Assembly: GCA_002256485.1 (NCBI GenBank)
Contig: NNSG01000010.1
Span: 33,653-97,652, forward strand
From: Fidelibacterota bacterium 408169
GTDB taxonomy: Bacteria; Fidelibacterota; Marinisomatia; Marinisomatales; TCS55
Direction of reading: 5' to 3'
Length of the DNA: 64,000 bases
Shown here: piece after piece, positions 8,377 to 17,578 of the stretch
Position numbering within the stretch: position 1 is the first letter of the stretch
Layout of the letters: the number at the start of each line of letters is the position of its first letter
Position numbers and translations under genes: made by a program
Notes under the pieces: generated by a model
What the model saw: the letters and a program-made list of their open reading frames with translations, nothing else
Told to the model about the DNA's origin: nothing
The model's database searches: none

Positions 8377-11307
8377 ATGGCATTCTTAAAAAAATCCTCA
8401 ACATTCCTTTTTATCCTTTATTTCGCTTTAGCAATAATTGGTTGTACCAGTCCGAGTCAGTTGAAGTTAGAACAATCTTGGGCTGAAAAAACACTTTCCA
8501 CGCTCACCTTACGGGAAAAAATCGCCCAGATGATGGTATTTCATATGAATATGCGTTTTTTGAATGAAGAAAGTCCCAAATGGAAGGAGATTACATCCTT
8601 ATTAGAAACAGATGGAATTGGAGGGATTCACATCTGGTTTGGCGATGTGGGAACATCTTTGACGTTGCTTAATGAAATTCAGCAGCGTTCAAAAGTGCCG
8701 ATCATTGTAGATGCTGATATAGAATACGGTGTTCAAAGAAGATTCTCGGCGGGAACGGACTTGCCCCCACTCATGGCTATTGCCGCAACGGGCAACACAC
8801 ATTTTGCGTATGAAGCTGGAAGAATTGCAGCACTGGAAAGTAGAGCCCTGGGAATTCATTGGAATTTTTCACCAGTTACAGATGTGAATAATAATCCCAA
8901 TAACCCTATTATTAATACTCGTTCATTTGGAGAAGACCCAGATGAGGTCGGAAAATATGCTGTTGAATTTATTAGAGGATTACAGGATCATGGTATGTTG
9001 GCTACTGCCAAGCATTTTCCCGGTCACGGAGATACAGAGACCGATTCCCACACAAGCTTAGCAACTATTCCAAGTGATTCATCTCGGTTATGGTCCCTGG
9101 AATTAAAACCGTTTCAAACAGTTATTGATGCGGGAGTAGATGCAGTTATGGTTGCACATGTTCATTCACCTGATTTGCAGCCCAATGCCAATTTACCGGC
9201 AACACTTTCTTCATTTTGGATATCGGATGTTTTAAGGGAGAAAATGGGTTTTAAAGGTGTTATCGTAACCGATTCTATGGCTATGGGTGGTGTAACGCGA
9301 AATTATTCTGACACCTATGCGTTGATCCATGCCATTAATGCCGGTTGTGATTTTATTCTACAGAATTATAATGTGAAGAAATCCATTGATATTGTCGAAG
9401 ATGCTATTCAAAAAGGAATCATTTCTGAAAACCGAATTAATGACGCTGCGTTAAAAATGCTTAAGATGAAAGAAAAAGTGGGTTTGCATACGCAGCGATT
9501 TATTGCGTTGGAAGAAACACGAAAAATCCTTGGAAATAAAGAATTCAAAAAATCCGCAATGAACATTGCAGCTAAATCAATCACATTGGTCAAAAATGAA
9601 AATAATATTCTTCCGTTAAAGGTAGAAAAAAATGAAGAAATAATCGTTATAGATATATATGACCATCCAAATGACCATGATGAATCAACAACAACAAAAG
9701 ATTTAAAGCGATCTGGTTTAAAGATACAATCGATGCAGGTTGATGAATCTGACAGTACATCATATTATAATTCAATATTGCAAAAAATCCCTAAAAATGC
9801 GCCTATTATTTTGAATTCATTCGCCAGTCCGTCTGCTTGGAAGAACAGGATTTTTCTTCCGGATCATCAAATGGATTTTATACATGAATTGAATCAAAAA
9901 TCTAACAGGGTTCTTTTAATCAGTTTTGGTAATCCATATTTGATTCAGGGATTGCCCGAAACCCCAGGATATATTTGTGCCTGGAAAGGGAATGATATAT
10001 TGCAAAAAGCCATGGTGCAAACACTTATGGGAAAGAATCATTTTTCGGGTACGTTGCCAATAACGATTCCGGATATTGCCGAAAGAGGAGATGGCCTACA
10101 ATTAGAGCAACAACCTATCCAATTTGAAACATCTTCATTTTCTCCCGGAAAAACAATTAAACATGTTATGCCTTATGAAGTGGATGTGGATGTTTCACAC
10201 GTGAAGTCGCTATTGAAAGAAGCTGTTTCAGATACTGCTTGGCCCGGAGGAGTATTAATAGCTGGAAAAGGTGGAAAAATCTTTTTGCATGAAGCTGTTG
10301 GGAATCATACATACAGTTCAAAAACACTTACACGAAAAACAGACATTTTTGATTTAGCATCCATCACAAAAGTGATTGCTACCACATCAGCTGTTATGAA
10401 ATTGGTTGAAAAAGGACAATTGGTTTTAGATGAAAAAGTGGTGACGTATCTCCCTGAATTCAAGGGGATACAGTCTGAATATTTTCAGCAGAAAAGTAAA
10501 ATAAGTATTAGAAATCTATTGACACACACTGCCGGGCTGCCTCCATTTAAACAATATTATTTAATGGATAATTCCATTGGAATGAGAATAGATAGCGTTT
10601 TCAATACAGAGCCGGATATTGGAATTGCTGAAAAGACAGTGTATTCTGACGTTGGATTAATCACATTAGGAAAAGTATTGGAAAAAGTGAGTGGAGTAAC
10701 TCTAGATGTCTTGGCTGACTCTCTAATATTTAAACCATTGGGAATGAATACCACATTTTTTAATCCGCCAAATGAAAAATTACATAGAGTTGTGCCAACA
10801 GAAATTGCTGAAGGGTATAGAAATGGATTAATCCATGGAGAAGTTCATGATGAAAATGCCCATAGTTTAGGCGGTATTGCAGGTCATGCAGGACTTTTTT
10901 CAACAGCAGAAGATTTAGCCGTATTTTCCCAAATGATGATCAATGGAGGAATCTATGGTTGGAAAAGAATTTTTAGAGAAGAAACGATTAATTTATTTAC
11001 AACTAGAGCCAATGTAGTGGAGGGAAGTTCTCGTTGCTTGGGTTGGGATAGTCCATCAGGTAAAGCATCTGGTGGCGTTTATTTGGCAGAAAATAGTTTT
11101 GGTCATACCGGATATACTGGGTCGTCATTATGGATTGATCCAGAAAATGATTTGTTTGTTATTTTGTTAACAAACGCTGTTCATCCAAATCGTTCATGGA
11201 AAGCACCGAAATATTATGATTGGCATCAACGTATTCATTCAGCTGTGTATGAAGCAGTTGGGATTACTGAACAAAATCCAAGTTTGGAATGGAGACGAGA
11301 ATGGTGA
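8377..11307 (+). CDS. Lipoprotein fusing GH3 beta-N-acetylhexosaminidase (NagZ-like) to a beta-lactamase-family serine hydrolase
   Basis: 976 residues. The signal sequence ends in the lipobox AIIGC, so it is a lipoprotein. Residues about 35-380 are GH3: KHFPGHGDTETDSH (212-225) is the NagZ signature with the His/Asp general-acid dyad, and D299 in VTDSMAMGG is the expected nucleophile. A GH3 C-terminal domain follows to about residue 590. Residues about 605-970 are a class C beta-lactamase/PBP-like domain with SITK (S662, K665), YSD at 756 in place of YxN, and HTG at 910 in place of KTG. Known NagZ enzymes remove GlcNAc from muropeptides; the second domain could be an esterase, amidase or peptidase. 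This two-domain design is common in Bacteroidota. Confidence 0.9.
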   Translation: MAFLKKSSTFLFILYFALAIIGCTSPSQLKLEQSWAEKTLSTLTLREKIAQMMVFHMNMRFLNEESPKWKEITSLLETDGIGGIHIWFGDVGTSLTLLNEIQQRSKVPIIVDADIEYGVQRRFSAGTDLPPLMAIAATGNTHFAYEAGRIAALESRALGIHWNFSPVTDVNNNPNNPIINTRSFGEDPDEVGKYAVEFIRGLQDHGMLATAKHFPGHGDTETDSHTSLATIPSDSSRLWSLELKPFQTVIDAGVDAVMVAHVHSPDLQPNANLPATLSSFWISDVLREKMGFKGVIVTDSMAMGGVTRNYSDTYALIHAINAGCDFILQNYNVKKSIDIVEDAIQKGIISENRINDAALKMLKMKEKVGLHTQRFIALEETRKILGNKEFKKSAMNIAAKSITLVKNENNILPLKVEKNEEIIVIDIYDHPNDHDESTTTKDLKRSGLKIQSMQVDESDSTSYYNSILQKIPKNAPIILNSFASPSAWKNRIFLPDHQMDFIHELNQKSNRVLLISFGNPYLIQGLPETPGYICAWKGNDILQKAMVQTLMGKNHFSGTLPITIPDIAERGDGLQLEQQPIQFETSSFSPGKTIKHVMPYEVDVDVSHVKSLLKEAVSDTAWPGGVLIAGKGGKIFLHEAVGNHTYSSKTLTRKTDIFDLASITKVIATTSAVMKLVEKGQLVLDEKVVTYLPEFKGIQSEYFQQKSKISIRNLLTHTAGLPPFKQYYLMDNSIGMRIDSVFNTEPDIGIAEKTVYSDVGLITLGKVLEKVSGVTLDVLADSLIFKPLGMNTTFFNPPNEKLHRVVPTEIAEGYRNGLIHGEVHDENAHSLGGIAGHAGLFSTAEDLAVFSQMMINGGIYGWKRIFREETINLFTTRANVVEGSSRCLGWDSPSGKASGGVYLAENSFGHTGYTGSSLWIDPENDLFVILLTNAVHPNRSWKAPKYYDWHQRIHSAVYEAVGITEQNPSLEWRREW

Positions 11308-12182
11308 TGAAAGGAAAAAGTAAAAAGGAAGAAGGCAGAAGTGGGATGGAAGATGGAAAACGTAAATACTTGTTTTTACTTTTTACTTTTTACTTTTTAC
11401 TGATCATCGGTTGTTCTAATTCAAATTCTTGGATCGAATCTTTACCAAAACCCTGGACATTAACAGAGGACCAGATTTCAGACATTCTTCCTCAATTCCA
11501 TAATCATTATCCAGATTTTCATGATCGCTTAAAAGCAATTACTCTTTGGCAAGTGGGGAAGCCATACGAAATATTTAAACTGGGAGAAGAAATTGAACCG
11601 GATACGGATCCTATTATCCGTTTGGATGTTTCAGATTGCACAGTCCATGTATTGACCAGTCTTGCGTTTTCTCAAAGCAGATCCTGGGTAGAAGCTCGTG
11701 AGAAGATGATCGATATTCATTATAAAGATGGAAAACCGTCTTACAAATCACGTTGGCATTATACATCAGATCGGATTCAAGAGAATCCATATACAAAAAA
11801 TATAACGAATGAACTTCTTGATATAAATCAATTTGAAAAAGTAGATATCATCTTAAACCTTAAAGAAAACGGAAGTGAATTTTTACCATTAGGCTGGCAA
11901 AAGAATATAAAAATGAATTTTATTCCAAATAATAAGATTACAGAAGATTTACTTTCTAAATTGCCTAGAGTATGTGGAGTGGCATTTGTAAAAAAAGCGT
12001 ATTTTAAGATGGGAATTGTTATTGCTCATGAAGGAATGATTATTGATCAAAAGAATATCGTCCACGCATCAGCTGAATATGATAAGACCGTGAATGTGGA
12101 TTTTATGGAATATTATTTTAGGGAAAATGGTCCTTTATTTGACGGAATTATGATATATTCATTTCATCCAATAGAACAATAA
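11301..12182 (+). CDS. DUF1460 N-acetylmuramoyl-L-alanine amidase-like lipoprotein
   Basis: About 293 residues. I chose ATG 11301 because GGAG lies 6 bases upstream; ATG 11289 and 11307 are alternatives, and all overlap the GH3 stop. The hydrophobic core ends in a lipobox (LLIIGC), so it is a lipoprotein. The rest matches DUF1460 (NlpC/P60-like cysteine hydrolases): DPIIRLDVSDCTVHV with the presumed catalytic Cys, YKDGKPSYKSRWHY and a C-terminal His region (VHASAEYDKTV). Family members are annotated as N-acetylmuramoyl-L-alanine amidases, which would strip stem peptides from muropeptides. Its signal peptide is encoded by a four-copy heptamer repeat. The stop overlaps the next start as TAATG. 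Confidence 0.85.
   Translation: MVMKGKSKKEEGRSGMEDGKRKYLFLLFTFYFLLIIGCSNSNSWIESLPKPWTLTEDQISDILPQFHNHYPDFHDRLKAITLWQVGKPYEIFKLGEEIEPDTDPIIRLDVSDCTVHVLTSLAFSQSRSWVEAREKMIDIHYKDGKPSYKSRWHYTSDRIQENPYTKNITNELLDINQFEKVDIILNLKENGSEFLPLGWQKNIKMNFIPNNKITEDLLSKLPRVCGVAFVKKAYFKMGIVIAHEGMIIDQKNIVHASAEYDKTVNVDFMEYYFRENGPLFDGIMIYSFHPIEQ
11373..11400 (+). repeat. Four perfect tandem copies of TTTTTAC inside a signal peptide
   Basis: The 7-base unit TTTTTAC occurs four times without error and encodes the hydrophobic core of the DUF1460 lipoprotein signal peptide. Upstream, 11314-11327 (GAAAAAGTAAAAAG) is nearly the reverse complement of two units and could pair with them as a hairpin around the start of the coding region. 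Because 7 is not a multiple of 3, gain or loss of one unit would shift the frame. Confidence 0.9.
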
Positions 12183-14506
12183 TGAAAATAAATTCAAAAG
12201 TAGAAAATACATTTTTAGAGCATATAAATTTTGTAAAGCAAACAACACATATCCCCTATGTTATAGTTGACAATTTTCCAAGACTGGGATTTTTAGCAGC
12301 GTTAAGATTTTTAGAATGGGTAAGTGATAATCCCACTGGTGTTATTTCATTGCCTACGGGTAAAACACCTGAATATTTTATTAAATGGACACAATATTTG
12401 CTGGATAATTGGTCAAATCATGAATTGGAAAGTCTGCGTAAGAATAATGGACTTTTAATAGACAGAAAACCGGATTTATCCAATTTACAGTTTGTTCAAA
12501 TTGATGAGTTTTACCCCATTGATTCCAATCAGCACAATAGTTTTTATAATTTTGTCCATCACTTTTATATACACAAGCTTGGTTTAAACCCAAATAGTGG
12601 GCTTTTTATTAATTGCAGTAAAATCCCCAGAGTAAAGAATAAATCACTTATGGATATATTCCCAGGTCAAACTGTGGATTTAACATTACGTTATAGGGAT
12701 CCCAAATCAAAAGAAGAAGTAGATCAGCAAAAAACCATTTTTCTGGTAGATCAGTGGTGTACAGATTATGAAAATGGTATTCGTGATAAAGGCGGAATTG
12801 GATTCTTTCTTGGCGGGATTGGACCAGACGGGCATATTGCATTCAATGTGCGTGGTTCAGATCACAATTCAACTACACGTCTCATGGAAACCAATTTTGA
12901 AACACAGGCAACAGCTGCAGCTGACTTGGGCGGAATAGAAATTGCAAGAAACAGATTAGTAATCACAATTGGGTTGTCTACAATTACTGCTAAAAAAGAT
13001 GCTACAGCTATCATTTTTGCTGCTGGAGAATCAAAAGCCGGAATCATTCAGGAATCACTGGAACTGGAAAAAAATATTCAATACCCAGCTACAGCTTTGC
13101 AACAATTAGAAGGCAGTAGATTCTATTTAACTAAAGGTGCAGCAAGCAAATTACTTGATGTAAAAAAATATCAGTTGAACAATGAAGCTTGGACACAGAA
13201 AAAAACAGAAATGTCCATAATCAATGTTTGTCAAAAGCTAAACACATATGGACACCGTTTAACTCCGAATGATCTAAAGGAAGATTCAACAGCTTCTTTA
13301 ATTCCGGACATAAATGAAAAAACAATTCCAGCAGTTATTGATGCATTTAAAGAAAAGATTAATAAAGCACTCGATGTACCCGACAATGAAACATTTTTAC
13401 ATACCGGCCCCCACCATGATGATATTATGCTGGGATATTTACCACATATCATACACTTGGTGAGATCTCCAAATAACTATAATTATTTCGCAAATATGAC
13501 GTCCGGTTTTACATCAGTGACAAATCATTATGTTATAAAGGTATTAAAAAAAACAGAAACATTTTTAAATAGTGGAAAAATTGAAATGGTACAATACCCA
13601 GATTTTTTCTCAAAGGGTTATAACTTAAAGAGGGATAAAGATGTATACCATTATCTTGATCGCATTGCAGAAGGAAACACCCAAGGTCAGCAAAGAGGAT
13701 TAAGCCATCGGATCGTAAGAGCATTGGTTGAAATATTTTCAATCAATTCCATAACAGAATTACAACATAAAATATCAGAAATCATCGTATACCTTGAATC
13801 TTGTTATGATGGTGAAAAAAATCGAGATGATATCCAAAGCTTAAAAGGCATGATCAGAGAATTCGAGGAAGAATTGGTTTGGGCGCATTATGGTGTACAA
13901 GTAAAAGATGTTTACCATTTACGATTAGGGTTTTATACGGGAGATATTTTTACTGAAAATCCTGAAAAAAGCAGGGATGTTAAACCAATATTGAAATTAT
14001 TCAAGAAATTGGATCCAACTGTTATCACTTTAGCATTAGATCCCGAAGGGAGCGGACCCGACACTCATTATAAAGTGTTGCAATCGATTGCAGAAGCTGT
14101 ACGGTTATGGGGCGATGAAAAAGATATATCGAAATTAAAAATTTGGGGTTATCGCAATGTTTGGTACAGATTTAGTCCGGAAGAAGCTGACATTATTGTT
14201 CCTGTTTCCCTAAATTCAATGGCCATGCTCCGTGACACTTTTCTAAATTGTTATTTGAGTCAAAAGGATGCGTCATTTCCTAGTTTTGAATATGATGGTC
14301 CATTTTGTGATTTTACAAAAAATATATGGGTTGATCAGCACAAATTGATGGAACTTGTTCTCGGAAGAGATTTCTGGTACCAAAATGAACATCCAAGGCC
14401 GCGCGCAACCCATGGTCTGGTTTTCTTAAAAGAACTGTCTGTAGATCAATTTCTTAACGAAGCAAGAAGGCTGGAGAAATCCATGGAAGGGCAGATTGAT
14501 TATTAG
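12182..14506 (+). CDS. nagB: Glucosamine-6-phosphate deaminase (NagB) fused to a PIG-L/LmbE deacetylase domain
   Basis: 774 residues in two domains. Residues about 20-330 are the NagB isomerase/deaminase fold: SLPTGKTPE, QIDEF (D108 matching the NagB catalytic Asp) and GGIGPDGHIAFN with H218. Residues about 400-760 are PIG-L/LmbE-like, with the zinc motif HTGPHHDD (H411, H412, D413, D414) replacing the usual PHPDD. The expected reactions are GlcN6P to fructose-6-P plus ammonia and, for the second domain, N-deacetylation of a GlcNAc derivative. Bacteroides has similar long NagB-like proteins (e.g. BT_0258). No signal peptide, so cytoplasmic. The start overlaps the previous stop (TAATG) and the stop overlaps the next GTG. 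No nagA is seen in the window. Confidence 0.88.
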   Translation: MKINSKVENTFLEHINFVKQTTHIPYVIVDNFPRLGFLAALRFLEWVSDNPTGVISLPTGKTPEYFIKWTQYLLDNWSNHELESLRKNNGLLIDRKPDLSNLQFVQIDEFYPIDSNQHNSFYNFVHHFYIHKLGLNPNSGLFINCSKIPRVKNKSLMDIFPGQTVDLTLRYRDPKSKEEVDQQKTIFLVDQWCTDYENGIRDKGGIGFFLGGIGPDGHIAFNVRGSDHNSTTRLMETNFETQATAAADLGGIEIARNRLVITIGLSTITAKKDATAIIFAAGESKAGIIQESLELEKNIQYPATALQQLEGSRFYLTKGAASKLLDVKKYQLNNEAWTQKKTEMSIINVCQKLNTYGHRLTPNDLKEDSTASLIPDINEKTIPAVIDAFKEKINKALDVPDNETFLHTGPHHDDIMLGYLPHIIHLVRSPNNYNYFANMTSGFTSVTNHYVIKVLKKTETFLNSGKIEMVQYPDFFSKGYNLKRDKDVYHYLDRIAEGNTQGQQRGLSHRIVRALVEIFSINSITELQHKISEIIVYLESCYDGEKNRDDIQSLKGMIREFEEELVWAHYGVQVKDVYHLRLGFYTGDIFTENPEKSRDVKPILKLFKKLDPTVITLALDPEGSGPDTHYKVLQSIAEAVRLWGDEKDISKLKIWGYRNVWYRFSPEEADIIVPVSLNSMAMLRDTFLNCYLSQKDASFPSFEYDGPFCDFTKNIWVDQHKLMELVLGRDFWYQNEHPRPRATHGLVFLKELSVDQFLNEARRLEKSMEGQIDY

Positions 14507-15816
14507 TGTCAAACCCTGACTTTATCTGCGGCACACTGGAAGGATTTTTTGGTCGTCCCTGGACGCTGGAACATCGAAAACAATTATTTAAATGGATGCG
14601 TGATTGGGGTGGGATGAATGCATACATGTACGCCCCGAAGGACGATCTTTACCATCGAAGCAAATGGAGGAAATTGTATCCGGAATCTATATTATTTGAA
14701 CTAAAAGAATTAATCGAATCGTGTAAACAAAAAGACCTTCAATTTATTTATGCTATTGCGCCAGGCTTGGATATGAGTTATTCAAGTAAAGCTGATTGGA
14801 ATAAATTATTAAAAAAGATTGAGCAAATTCAACGGTTCGGTTGTTCCCATTTTGCCATTTTATTTGATGATATTCCATCTGAACTATCAACAGAGGATCA
14901 ACGTGTTTTTCCATCATTTGCCCAAGCACAGGCTAGCGTGACAAACCGCCTGTTAGATTCGTTGAAGAAAACGAATTCAGATTCGACGTTGATTTTTTGT
15001 CCCACAATATATTGTGGACACATGGCTGATTATAATGTTACGGGAAATGATTATTTGAATGAATTAGGCGAATCACTTGATGAAGAAATCGGGTTTTTCT
15101 GGACAGGCCCTGAAGTGGTATCAATGGAAATCCCTGTGAAAACAATTCAGGAATTACGAATGGTAATAAAACGCAAACCCATCATTTGGGATAATATTCA
15201 TGCCAATGATTATGACATCAGGCAAATTTTCTTTGGTCCCTATGCAGGACGACCGTTAGAATTAAAAAATAAAGTGTCTGGTATTTTAAGCAATCCCAAC
15301 TGTCACTTTTGGGCCAATTTCAATCCGTTGAGAACCTTGGCGATGTACAATAATGAAACTGATTCGTGGAATTCCCGACAAGCCTTTTTGGATTCTACCA
15401 AAGAGTGGATGAAGTATTTCGGGAATGATGCATTAATAGAAGAAGAAATATTTTTGTTGGGAGATTGTTTTTATTTACCCAGTAAAATGGGGGATAAAGG
15501 ATACCGACTGGTTGAGAGTGTTAAGCAAATCACCAATAATGAACCGAATGAATGGGGAAAACATTTGGATAATTTTATACAAATTAAATCCATTTTGAAT
15601 TCTCTTTGCATGAAACTCATAGCATCAACTAACCGTGACCTGCTTTATAATTTTTATCAACCCCTTTGGGAATTAAGGGAAGAAATGGAATATGTCTCCA
15701 AAAGAATAGAATGGAAAATGTCTGGAAAGAACGAATTCAAATCACCGGAGTTAGTTCCAAGGAGACAAGGTATTTTATATGAAATTCAAAAGATTGCACA
15801 TTCTGATAAAAACTAG
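14506..15816 (+). CDS. GH84-like beta-N-acetylglucosaminidase, cytoplasmic
   Basis: 436 residues starting at GTG 14506, inside the stop of nagB (TAGTG). The N-terminal core matches the GH84/NAGidase domain (PF07555): GTLEGFFGRPW, MNAYMYAPKDD and FDDIPSEL with the paired catalytic aspartates D121-D122, then IIWDNIHANDYD and FGPYAGRP. GH84 enzymes (O-GlcNAcase, bacterial NagJ) use substrate-assisted hydrolysis of beta-linked GlcNAc. No signal peptide or membrane segment is visible, so it should act inside the cell, perhaps on GlcNAc-containing disaccharides brought in by the operon's transporters. It is the last gene of the plus-strand run. Confidence 0.85.
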   Translation: MSNPDFICGTLEGFFGRPWTLEHRKQLFKWMRDWGGMNAYMYAPKDDLYHRSKWRKLYPESILFELKELIESCKQKDLQFIYAIAPGLDMSYSSKADWNKLLKKIEQIQRFGCSHFAILFDDIPSELSTEDQRVFPSFAQAQASVTNRLLDSLKKTNSDSTLIFCPTIYCGHMADYNVTGNDYLNELGESLDEEIGFFWTGPEVVSMEIPVKTIQELRMVIKRKPIIWDNIHANDYDIRQIFFGPYAGRPLELKNKVSGILSNPNCHFWANFNPLRTLAMYNNETDSWNSRQAFLDSTKEWMKYFGNDALIEEEIFLLGDCFYLPSKMGDKGYRLVESVKQITNNEPNEWGKHLDNFIQIKSILNSLCMKLIASTNRDLLYNFYQPLWELREEMEYVSKRIEWKMSGKNEFKSPELVPRRQGILYEIQKIAHSDKN

Positions 15817-15824
15817 TATATATT

Positions 15825-15843
15825 GTGTAAATTTGGTTTACAC
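15825..15843. promoter_or_regulatory. Perfect 7-bp inverted repeat after the GH84 gene
   Basis: GTGTAAA and TTTACAC flank a 5-base TTTGG spacer. The stem is perfect but there is no T-tract on either side, so it could be a weak or Rho-assisted terminator or a transcription-factor operator ahead of the helicase gene. Confidence 0.4.
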
Positions 15844-15925
15844 TTATGCATTATAAAACTCGTTTAGAAACCGATATTATCATTCATTACGTCAACAATT
15901 AATCATAATTAAATAAAGAAATTAA

Positions 15926-17524
15926 ATGACAAATAAAACTAAAAAGTCTTTCAAAGACCTAGGGCTTTCAGATGACATTATAGAGGCAATCAACAATAAA
16001 GGATTCGAAGAACCAACTGAAATTCAGGTTATGACGATTCCGGTGATGTTGAAAAATGATAGAAATATTATTGCTCAAGCCCAAACAGGTACTGGGAAAA
16101 CAGCTGCTTTTGGTCTCCCCCTCATAGATATGATTCATCCGGAATCAAAAACAGTTCAGGCGCTGGTTCTGGTTCCGACCCGAGAATTAGCTATTCAAGT
16201 ATCAGAAGAAATAAACTCTCTAAAGGGAAATAAGGGTATTAAAACAGTCCCTATATATGGTGGGCAATCTATAGATCAACAACTTCGCAGATTAAAAAAG
16301 GGTGTACATATTGTAGTGGGATCTCCGGGAAGAGTTATAGATCATCTTAAAAGAAAATCACTAAAACTTGGTGAAATTGACCATTTGATTTTAGATGAAG
16401 CGGATGAAATGTTGAATATGGGTTTTATCGATGATATGGAAGAAATATTCAAGTACACTAATCCAGATAAAAAAACGTTATTGTTCTCTGCAACAATACC
16501 AAGAAAAATCCAAGAACTTGCACACAGATACATGGAAGGTTATGAACTTATTAAAGCTCATAAAAAGCAATTGACAACTAATCTGACCGAACAGATTTAT
16601 TTTGAAGTAAAAGCTTCGGATAAATTCGAAGCACTTTGTAGAATCATTGATATTGAAGATAATTTTTATGGTCTAGTATTTTGTAGAACAAAAAAGGATG
16701 TTGATTCTGTGTTGTCCCATCTCGTGAATAGAGGGTATAGTTCTGAAGCGATTCACGGCGATATTACTCAAAGTCAACGTGAACGAACTTTGAACAATTT
16801 CAGGAAACAAAAAATCAATACACTTATAGCAACAGACGTAGCAGCGAGAGGAATCGATGTCAATAATCTAACACATGTAATCAATTATTCACTCCCCGGT
16901 GATTCAGAGGCCTATGTTCATCGCATCGGCCGAACAGGTCGAGCGGGAAATGAAGGAACTGCAATTACGTTTATTACTCCAAGTGAATATAAGCGATTAA
17001 TGTTTATTCAGCGGAAAGCAAAGGCAGATATCAAAAGATCTACTGTACCAAAAGTGGAAGATATTATTAAAGCAAAGAAAACAAAGATTGATGATGATAT
17101 TTTATCTATGATGGGAAAAAATGTTAATTCAGATTATTATAATTGGGCCAAAAAGCTACAAGAAAATAACCACCCAACTGAAATATTAGCTGCTATTTTG
17201 AACTATTGTTTTGAAGGCGATTTAAATCCGAATAACTATGGTGAATTGAACGAATCGCATAAAAAAAGAAAATCTGTGGATATGCAAGGAAAAACCAGAT
17301 TATTTGTTGCTATTGGTAAGAAAGATAGAATTAACCCAAAAAAATTAGTAAATCTCATATCAAAAAAAGTATCGATTCGTCCAAAAGAAATACACGATGT
17401 ACAGGTGTTAGACAACTTTTCTTTTGTAACAGTACCCTTTGAAAAAGCAGAAGAAATTATCAAAAGTTTTAAAAAAAGAGGTAAAAAACAATTGATTTCT
17501 CATGTAAAGAAAGGGAAAAAATGA
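15926..17524 (+). CDS. DEAD-box ATP-dependent RNA helicase with DbpA-type RNA-binding domain
   Basis: 532 residues with all helicase motifs in order: Q motif (FEEPTEIQ), I (AQTGTGKT), Ia (PTRELA), Ib (SPGR), II (DEAD), III (SAT), V (ATDVAARGID) and VI (HRIGRTGRAG). After a linker of about 70 residues, the C-terminal part (about 450-520: KTRLFVAIGKKDRINPKKLV) matches the DbpA RNA-binding domain, so it belongs to the CsdA/DeaD/DbpA group acting in ribosome assembly or cold-stress RNA remodelling. A basic tail (KKRGKKQ...KKGKK) ends the protein. It appears monocistronic and convergent with lysA, 54 bases away. Confidence 0.95.
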   Translation: MTNKTKKSFKDLGLSDDIIEAINNKGFEEPTEIQVMTIPVMLKNDRNIIAQAQTGTGKTAAFGLPLIDMIHPESKTVQALVLVPTRELAIQVSEEINSLKGNKGIKTVPIYGGQSIDQQLRRLKKGVHIVVGSPGRVIDHLKRKSLKLGEIDHLILDEADEMLNMGFIDDMEEIFKYTNPDKKTLLFSATIPRKIQELAHRYMEGYELIKAHKKQLTTNLTEQIYFEVKASDKFEALCRIIDIEDNFYGLVFCRTKKDVDSVLSHLVNRGYSSEAIHGDITQSQRERTLNNFRKQKINTLIATDVAARGIDVNNLTHVINYSLPGDSEAYVHRIGRTGRAGNEGTAITFITPSEYKRLMFIQRKAKADIKRSTVPKVEDIIKAKKTKIDDDILSMMGKNVNSDYYNWAKKLQENNHPTEILAAILNYCFEGDLNPNNYGELNESHKKRKSVDMQGKTRLFVAIGKKDRINPKKLVNLISKKVSIRPKEIHDVQVLDNFSFVTVPFEKAEEIIKSFKKRGKKQLISHVKKGKK

Positions 17525-17578
17525 GGCCGAATATTTCCTTTTCTTGAAAAAATCGAAATCATCAATAACAATGTAATT

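Noticed and set aside
10201..11307. Reading the C-terminal half of the GH3 lipoprotein as an antibiotic-resistance beta-lactamase
   Set aside because: Fusion to a hexosaminidase and the YSD/HTG motifs point to a wider serine-hydrolase role, not a resistance enzyme.
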